From Ruegeria_C sp040830705 (lineage in GTDB: Bacteria; Pseudomonadota; Alphaproteobacteria; Rhodobacterales; Rhodobacteraceae), in assembly GCA_040830705.1 (NCBI GenBank), contig JBFOME010000007.1:186001-250000 (forward strand): DNA of 64,000 bases, in the 5' to 3' direction. The notes below the pieces were generated by a model that saw only the letters and a program-made list of their open reading frames with translations, did no database searches and was not told the DNA's origin. Positions 59,846 to 64,000 of this stretch are shown here, one piece after another. A program made the position numbers and the translations under genes. The number at the start of each line of letters is the position of its first letter. The stretch's first letter is position 1.

Positions 59846-60499
59846 TCAGATGCCCAAAGCGCGCTGCCTTGAGCTTTCGATATGGGCACGGATCGCCTCA
59901 AGCGTGGCCGGCTTGTCGCGGGCCAAAAGTGCCCGGATCACCGCCAAGTGCATGTCCATGACCCAGATGACATGGTCAGGCAGCATCCGTGTGTCGGCAT
60001 TGCGGATGAGACGGATTTTGATCGCGTTCACCCGATGAATGTCCGAAATAATCTGGTTGCCCATATGGTCGACAACATGGTCGTGAAAGGCCCAGTCGAT
60101 GTGCTGAGCCCGCTCCAACAGATCAGGTGTGACGCCCTGCACAGCCTCAGCACGGATGGCGGTGTGCTCGTCTTGGATGCGTTTCAGATCCGCGTCGCTA
60201 GCATGGTCGCAGAAATGGCCAAAGGCCTCGCTCTCAATAATCTGGCGCAGTTGGAATGCATTGCGGATCAGATCCAGATCGATGGACAGCACCTGTAGCC
60301 CGCGCTGCGGCGAGGTTCGGATCAGACCATCGGCCTCCAACCTTGGGATCATCTCGCGTATGGCCCCCAGCGGGAAACCTGTCAGTTGAACGAGTTCCCT
60401 TTGCGACACGAACTGGCCCGGCTGGATGTCACGCGCCAGCAGCATATCGGTAAAGCTGGTGTAAGCGTGGTCGCGCAATCTGGCAGAGGTCACGGTCAT
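59846..60499 (-). CDS. GntR family (FadR-like) regulator of the hexuronate cluster
   Basis: This 217-residue regulator has an N-terminal winged helix (ARDIQPGQFVSQRELVQLTG, then FPLGAIREMIPRLEADGLIR) and a C-terminal FCD-type all-helical domain. Likely metal or ligand residues are in IDWAFHDHVVDHMGNQIISD and DMHLAVIRALLARD. FCD regulators often bind sugar acids. It lies second in the operon, one base after the DapA-family gene, so it is autoregulated. The 14-bp palindrome on the promoter at 61412-61425 is its most likely target. Confidence 0.88.
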   Translation of the reverse strand: MTVTSARLRDHAYTSFTDMLLARDIQPGQFVSQRELVQLTGFPLGAIREMIPRLEADGLIRTSPQRGLQVLSIDLDLIRNAFQLRQIIESEAFGHFCDHASDADLKRIQDEHTAIRAEAVQGVTPDLLERAQHIDWAFHDHVVDHMGNQIISDIHRVNAIKIRLIRNADTRMLPDHVIWVMDMHLAVIRALLARDKPATLEAIRAHIESSRQRALGI

Positions 60500-60500
60500 G

Positions 60501-61361
60501 TCACGCCCTTTCCGTTTCCACAAAAAGCCGTGCCCGTTCGTCGGGGCTCAGCTGCTCCAGCGGCAGGCGCACGCGTTCCCACATCGAATCCCCCGTCTGC
60601 TCCGCCAACAGGACTTTCAGTCCGGGTATTACCGGAACCGAGATGACGCGATCCACCAAACGCGAAATCCAAGGATCTTCCGTGGCCGTCTGCACCACGC
60701 GCGCCAAGCGATCGGGATAGAGATTAGCCACGCCGCTGATGCACCCCGCGCCGCCAAGGCCCACCGCCCGATGCAACAGCCTTTCATCACCCACAAGCAC
60801 CGGAAGCGAATGGGTGGCGATCAACGCTTGTGCATGGTTCCAATCCCCAGAACTGTCCTTCACGCCGATCAACCTGTCCGGCGCATGTGCGGCCAGGCGG
60901 GCCACCAAGTCCACTGACAGCGGCACCTGCGTGATCTGAGGGATATGATACAGAATGAACTGCGTCGCTGGATCCGTGTGCGCCAGCAACGCGGCGTACC
61001 AGTCGTAGAGCGCCTGATCACTGGCGCCTTTGAAATAGAACGGCGGCAGGACAAGATAGCGCGTCACACCATGGGCCAACCCTGCGGCAACCTGCGCCTG
61101 AGCATCTGCAAGCGCATTAGCGCAAACGCCCAGAATGATTTTCTCTGCCGGGCACTGCGCCGACAGCAAAGAGGTCAAGCCAATACGCCGCTCTTCTTCT
61201 CCGATCGACGCACCTTCCCCGGTTGTCCCGAACAGCGTGACACTGGTGGCACCCGCACTCAGAACAGATTTGGCATGGTCGGCGAGAGGCGCAGAGCAGA
61301 TTTCCCCGGACTCAGAGAACGGCGTGGTCAAGGCCACCGAAACTCCGAAACCGCCGCGCAA
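60501..61361 (-). CDS. DapA-family aldolase (probable keto-deoxy sugar-acid aldolase)
   Basis: This 286-residue class I aldolase of the dihydrodipicolinate synthase/N-acetylneuraminate lyase family has the GTTGEGASIGEEER pyruvate-loop, a catalytic Tyr in FILYHIPQITQVPL and the Schiff-base Lys in IGVKDSSGDWNHAQ. Given the cluster, it probably cleaves 2-keto-3-deoxygluconate or its 6-phosphate to pyruvate and a triose; the family does not decide between the two. The start is TTG 61361, with AAGGAGGAGAGG just upstream. It is the first gene of the operon. Confidence 0.85.
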   Translation of the reverse strand: MRGGFGVSVALTTPFSESGEICSAPLADHAKSVLSAGATSVTLFGTTGEGASIGEEERRIGLTSLLSAQCPAEKIILGVCANALADAQAQVAAGLAHGVTRYLVLPPFYFKGASDQALYDWYAALLAHTDPATQFILYHIPQITQVPLSVDLVARLAAHAPDRLIGVKDSSGDWNHAQALIATHSLPVLVGDERLLHRAVGLGGAGCISGVANLYPDRLARVVQTATEDPWISRLVDRVISVPVIPGLKVLLAEQTGDSMWERVRLPLEQLSPDERARLFVETERA

Positions 61362-61399
61362 AACCTCTCCTCCTTAGGCCTTGGGATATTGTGTTCGAA

Positions 61400-61428
61400 G
61401 GTTAACCACTCACTGACATGTCAGTCAA
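61400..61428 (-). promoter_or_regulatory. Promoter and GntR operator of the hexuronate operon
   Basis: A perfect 14-bp palindrome ACTGACATGTCAGT spans 61412-61425. It sits inside a possible promoter read on the minus strand: TTGACT (61428-61423), 17 bp, then a weak TTAACC (61405-61400). A bound GntR protein would block RNA polymerase. The TTG start of the first gene lies about 40 bp downstream. Confidence 0.6.
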
Positions 61429-61642
61429 CCTGCCAAGGTCAATCCATCCCGCAGATCAACGCTGGTCCAGCAAGACGCACAAAACAGGCGGTCAGCCTGG
61501 CAGGATCGACGGTGAAGCAACATCAAATGCGAGACCCAATCGGGAGATTCGGCATCTAGAGCCATCTGCAACAGTTCGAGATCTCAACCCAGAGGCAAGA
61601 ATTGAATCGTTATCCGTGGCACAAACCGTTTTGGAAGGTGTC
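61429..61642. other. Gap between hexuronate operon promoter and znuB
   Basis: I see no gene, RNA or terminator in this 214-bp stretch. It lies upstream of the dapA-family promoter and downstream of znuB, both on the minus strand. No hairpin with a T-run follows znuB. Confidence 0.5.
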
Positions 61643-62440
61643 TCAAGCCCCGCGTTTCGCTTGCCATCCAACTACACTTAGGCCGGCAAACACTACCGCC
61701 GCGACACAGACAATCGACGGACCTGCCGGGGTATCGAACACATATGCTGCCCGCAATCCGGCAACCGCAGAAAACGCGCCAATCGCGGCTGCGATCAGCG
61801 CCATTGTTTCCGGCGATCGTGCCAAGCTACGCGCTGCAGCTGCCGGAATAATCAGCATCGCAGCAATCAACAAAACGCCCACAACCTTGATTGCCACCGC
61901 CACCGTCACTGCAAGTGACAATGTCAGGATCAGTTGCTCGCGCTTGGGGTCAAAACCGCTGGCATAGGCCAGTTCCTCATTCAAAGTCGCGGTCAGGAGT
62001 TGAGACCAGCGCCATGCGATCAGGGCAACAACCAACGCGGCCCCACCCCAGATCACAACCAGATCAGCGCGCGACACGGCAAGGATATCGCCAAATAGAT
62101 ACGCCATAAGATCGATGCGAACTCCGGACAGAAACGAAACCGCAACAAGGCCAAAGGCGAGTGCCGAATGAGCCAGAACCCCCAAAAGCGTATCCATCGC
62201 ATACCCACGACCGGCCAATAGCGTAACGGTGAATGCCATGACTAACGCAACGGCCAGGGCTCCTGTAAAGATCGACAATTGAAACGTCAGCGACAGTGCC
62301 ACGCCAAGGATCGCCGCGTGAGCAGTTGCGTCCCCGAAATAGGCCATTCGACGCCACACCACGAAACATCCAAGCGGAGCGGCAGCAAAGGCAACGCCAA
62401 CCCCTGCAAGCGTCGCTCGCGTCATAAAGTCATCAAGCAT
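61643..62440 (-). CDS. znuB: Zinc ABC transporter permease ZnuB
   Basis: This 265-residue ABC-3 family permease has about eight helices. It has the conserved start GVGVAFAAAPLGCFVVWRRM, the AYFGDATAHAAILGVALSL segment and the cytoplasmic contact VLLIAAMLIIPAAAARSLAR. It translocates zinc with ZnuC and ZnuA. Its ATG overlaps the znuC stop (TAATG). It is the last gene of the zur-znuC-znuB unit. Confidence 0.93.
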   Translation of the reverse strand: MLDDFMTRATLAGVGVAFAAAPLGCFVVWRRMAYFGDATAHAAILGVALSLTFQLSIFTGALAVALVMAFTVTLLAGRGYAMDTLLGVLAHSALAFGLVAVSFLSGVRIDLMAYLFGDILAVSRADLVVIWGGAALVVALIAWRWSQLLTATLNEELAYASGFDPKREQLILTLSLAVTVAVAIKVVGVLLIAAMLIIPAAAARSLARSPETMALIAAAIGAFSAVAGLRAAYVFDTPAGPSIVCVAAVVFAGLSVVGWQAKRGA

Positions 62441-63180
62441 TATTCTGCTGCTTCCCGAGGGTTTTCGCCGTGATGGTGATCATGGTCATGATCATGACGG
62501 TAAAGAGCAAGCGCACCGCGCGTTCCCGTTCCGAACAGCGCCCGGTATTCCGGGGCCGAGGCGACAACGGCCGGGGACCCTTCGCAACACACATGGCCAT
62601 TCAGGCAGATCACCCTGTCCGACGCGCTCATAACCACATGCAGTTCATGACTGATCATCAAGATTGCGCAGCCGGTGTCACGACGCACATCTTCGATCTG
62701 ACGATAGAAAGCCGCGGAGCCGGGTTGATCCAGCCCCTGGGTCGCTTCGTCCAATAGCAAAACATCCGGTCGATTAATCAGAGCACGGGCCAACAAAACC
62801 CGCTGGAACTGGCCCCCGGACAATTGCGACATCTGGCGTTTCAATAGGTCTGGCACGCCAGCTGTTTCAAGCGCCATGACGCAGTCTTTGCGCGAAACGC
62901 GACCCGTCAGGCGCATGAACCGCTCGACAGAGATTGGCAGCGTTGGGTCGATATGCAGCTTTTGTGGTACATATCCGATCTTCAGACCGGTTTTCAGGGA
63001 AACATGTCCGGCAGACGGCCTGACAGCGCCTATAATGGCCCGCAACAAGCTGGTCTTGCCAGAGCCGTTCGGACCAACAATTGTGACGATCTCTCCGGGC
63101 TCAATAGCCATGTCCACATGACGCAGAACCGTATTGGCGCCATAGCGCACGCTGAGATTTTCAACGGCAACAAGCGTCAT
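62440..63180 (-). CDS. znuC: Zinc ABC transporter ATPase ZnuC
   Basis: This 246-residue ATPase has canonical motifs: Walker A VGPNGSGKTSLL, signature LSGGQFQRV, Walker B VLLLDEATQGLD and H-switch ISHELHVV. The C-terminal tail is His- and Asp-rich (YRHDHDHDHHHGENPREAAE), a zinc-binding tail seen in ZnuC proteins. ATG 63180 overlaps the zur stop by 4 nt. It powers ZnuB. Confidence 0.95.
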   Translation of the reverse strand: MTLVAVENLSVRYGANTVLRHVDMAIEPGEIVTIVGPNGSGKTSLLRAIIGAVRPSAGHVSLKTGLKIGYVPQKLHIDPTLPISVERFMRLTGRVSRKDCVMALETAGVPDLLKRQMSQLSGGQFQRVLLARALINRPDVLLLDEATQGLDQPGSAAFYRQIEDVRRDTGCAILMISHELHVVMSASDRVICLNGHVCCEGSPAVVASAPEYRALFGTGTRGALALYRHDHDHDHHHGENPREAAE

Positions 63181-63695
63181 TTCGGCGCCTTTTCGGTGCA
63201 GTCCGGGCACAATCCCTCAGCTTCGACAACCGTCCGTTCAATCTCGAAACCCGCCGCGCGCGCGGCTGCTCCCAAAACACCTTTGGCCGGCGCGGACTGC
63301 GCCTCGGCCACGGCATCGCATTTTCTGCAGATCATGAAGGCGGGCGAATGTGCCGCGCCTGGATGAGAGCACGCGACGAAGGCATTCAGCCGCTCAATCT
63401 TGTGCACGAACCCGTTTTGGACCAGAAAGTCGAGCGCGCGATAGGCCACCGGAGGCTGCGATCCAAAGCCTGCATCCCGCAAGCGGTCAAGAATCGCATA
63501 AGCCCCAAGCGCACGATGCTCCTGCAGCAGCATCTCCAGCACCTTTCGACGAACTGGGGTCAGGCGCAGCCCCTCTTCCTTGCACCTAGATTCAGCTGCG
63601 GCCAAGGCCGTCTCAACGCAATTCTCGTGGTCATGTTTCTGAAACCCAATCGGGGCCGCATCGTCAACCGATATGGGACGCGTGTTACTTGTCAT
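63177..63695 (-). CDS. zur: Zinc uptake regulator Zur (Fur family)
   Basis: This 172-residue Fur-family repressor has a winged helix with RLTPVRRKVLEMLLQEHRAL and PPVAYRALDFLVQNGFVHKI. Two CxxC structural-zinc pairs are visible (MICRKC and LCPDC), with further ligands in ACSHPGAAHSPAF. The N-terminus has KHDHENC, also a possible metal site. The gene is co-transcribed with znuCB and divergent from znuA, the usual Zur arrangement. It should repress uptake genes when zinc is sufficient. Confidence 0.93.
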   Translation of the reverse strand: MTSNTRPISVDDAAPIGFQKHDHENCVETALAAAESRCKEEGLRLTPVRRKVLEMLLQEHRALGAYAILDRLRDAGFGSQPPVAYRALDFLVQNGFVHKIERLNAFVACSHPGAAHSPAFMICRKCDAVAEAQSAPAKGVLGAAARAAGFEIERTVVEAEGLCPDCTEKAPK

Positions 63696-63723
63696 GTTAT
63701 TTCATATCATGTATGCCGCTCGT

Positions 63724-63741
63724 AACGTTATAAAATCACAC
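63724..63741. promoter_or_regulatory. Candidate Zur box in the zur-znuA intergenic region
   Basis: AACGTTATAAAATCACAC matches the alphaproteobacterial Zur-box pattern AATGTTATANTATAACATT at most positions, with the left half best. It lies 10 bp before the znuA start and 28 bp from the zur start. A second weaker repeat, ATGTTAT-TTC-ATATCAT, is at 63694-63710 and overlaps the zur ATG. Confidence 0.5.
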
Positions 63742-63751
63742 AGAGGGTCTG

Positions 63752-64000
63752 ATGTCCAGAAAGCGTCTTTCACTATCGATTGCCGCCACGCTTATGGGTG
63801 GAACGGCATTGGCTGATGTTCCGAACGTGGCGGTCGATATCGCGCCGGTCCATTCGCTGGTCGCGCGTGTTATGGACGGTGTCGGAACACCTGATCTGAT
63901 CGTGCCACCGGGCGCCTCGCCGCATGAGTATAGCCTGCGACCCTCTGAAGCGGCCGCGCTGCAAAACGCCACTTTGGTGTTCTGGATGGGAGAAGACCTG
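63752..64000 (+). CDS. znuA: Zinc ABC transporter substrate-binding protein ZnuA (N-terminal part)
   Basis: The first 83 residues of ZnuA are present; the gene runs off the window. It begins with a signal peptide (MSRKRLSLSIAATLMGGTALA) and then VAVDIAPVHSLVARVMDGVG and VPPGASPHEYSLRPSEAAAL. The His in SPHEY and the RPS motif belong to the cluster A-I metal-binding family. It binds zinc in the periplasm for ZnuBC. It is divergent from zur and shares its control region. Confidence 0.93.
   Translation, partial: MSRKRLSLSIAATLMGGTALADVPNVAVDIAPVHSLVARVMDGVGTPDLIVPPGASPHEYSLRPSEAAALQNATLVFWMGEDL

Noticed and set aside
1..64000. CRISPR arrays, insertion sequences, integrases and prophage genes
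   Set aside because: No spaced direct repeats, transposase or phage-type motifs were seen on reading both strands.

Overview
The window looks like chromosome from a marine-type alphaproteobacterium, most likely a Roseobacter-group member of the Rhodobacteraceae. This is inferred from the GC-rich coding sequence, the glpVSTPQU-type glycerol ABC transporter, a DUF2794 protein, an MbfA-type ferritin/VIT iron exporter with an Irr-like box, a TRAP-linked hexuronate cluster and an alphaproteobacterial Zur/Znu locus. Genes are densely packed and many neighbours overlap by 4 nt (ATGA/GTGA). I see no prophage, insertion sequence, CRISPR array or rRNA operon. There is one tRNA gene.

Layout. 1-1.4 kb: end of an M17 aminopeptidase, an NlpC/P60 hydrolase and a DUF2794 protein. 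1.5-3 kb: BlaI-type repressor with an M56 metallopeptidase. 3-9.1 kb (minus): glycerol ABC importer (binding protein, two unlike ATPases, two permeases, DUF2160 membrane protein) behind an AT-rich promoter. 9.4-14.5 kb: two related proteins that each carry two glycosyltransferase-like halves, flanking a TylF-like methyltransferase. 14.7-25.6 kb: glutathione-dependent formaldehyde oxidation (adhC, fghA), an NYN/LOTUS protein, TetR, mbfA, an AEC carrier, a five-gene overlapping run from fghA to an alpha/beta hydrolase, an MFS carrier and zapE. 25.7-31.5 kb: a TTC38-like protein and the gpmI-envC-ctpA operon, which ends at a clear terminator. 31.7-37.7 kb: DUF1203, an unpaired ABC-2 ATPase, a small zinc-finger gene, yrbL-like, DUF2459 and polA. 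37.7-43.9 kb: methyltransferase, DUF2798, hydroxypyruvate isomerase, an EamA carrier and a four-gene overlapping operon led by a Tat-exported FAD oxidase. 44-47.2 kb: CHMI-type isomerase, leuB with terminator, a second EamA carrier and tRNA-Pro(CGG). 47.4-51.7 kb: RND efflux adaptor and pump without an outer-membrane partner. 51.8-61.4 kb (minus): a hexuronate catabolic and TRAP uptake cluster with its own GntR regulator and a palindromic operator on the promoter. 61.6-64 kb: znuB-znuC-zur and, divergently, znuA, with a Zur-like box between them.

How the parts work together. The hexuronate cluster encodes the whole route: TRAP uptake, then UxaC, UxuB and UxuA to 2-keto-3-deoxygluconate, a PfkB kinase, and a DapA-family aldolase that probably yields pyruvate and glyceraldehyde 3-phosphate. 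The glycerol importer appears without glpK or glpD in the window. The most interesting observations are the complementary loss of ATPase motifs in the two glycerol-transporter ATPases, the double-domain glycosyltransferase pair with one decayed active site, the unassigned FAD-oxidase operon, and several candidate regulatory palindromes (Irr, GntR, Zur, TetR and a hairpin at the hydroxypyruvate isomerase start). All functions are read from sequence motifs and remembered family features; no searches were run.
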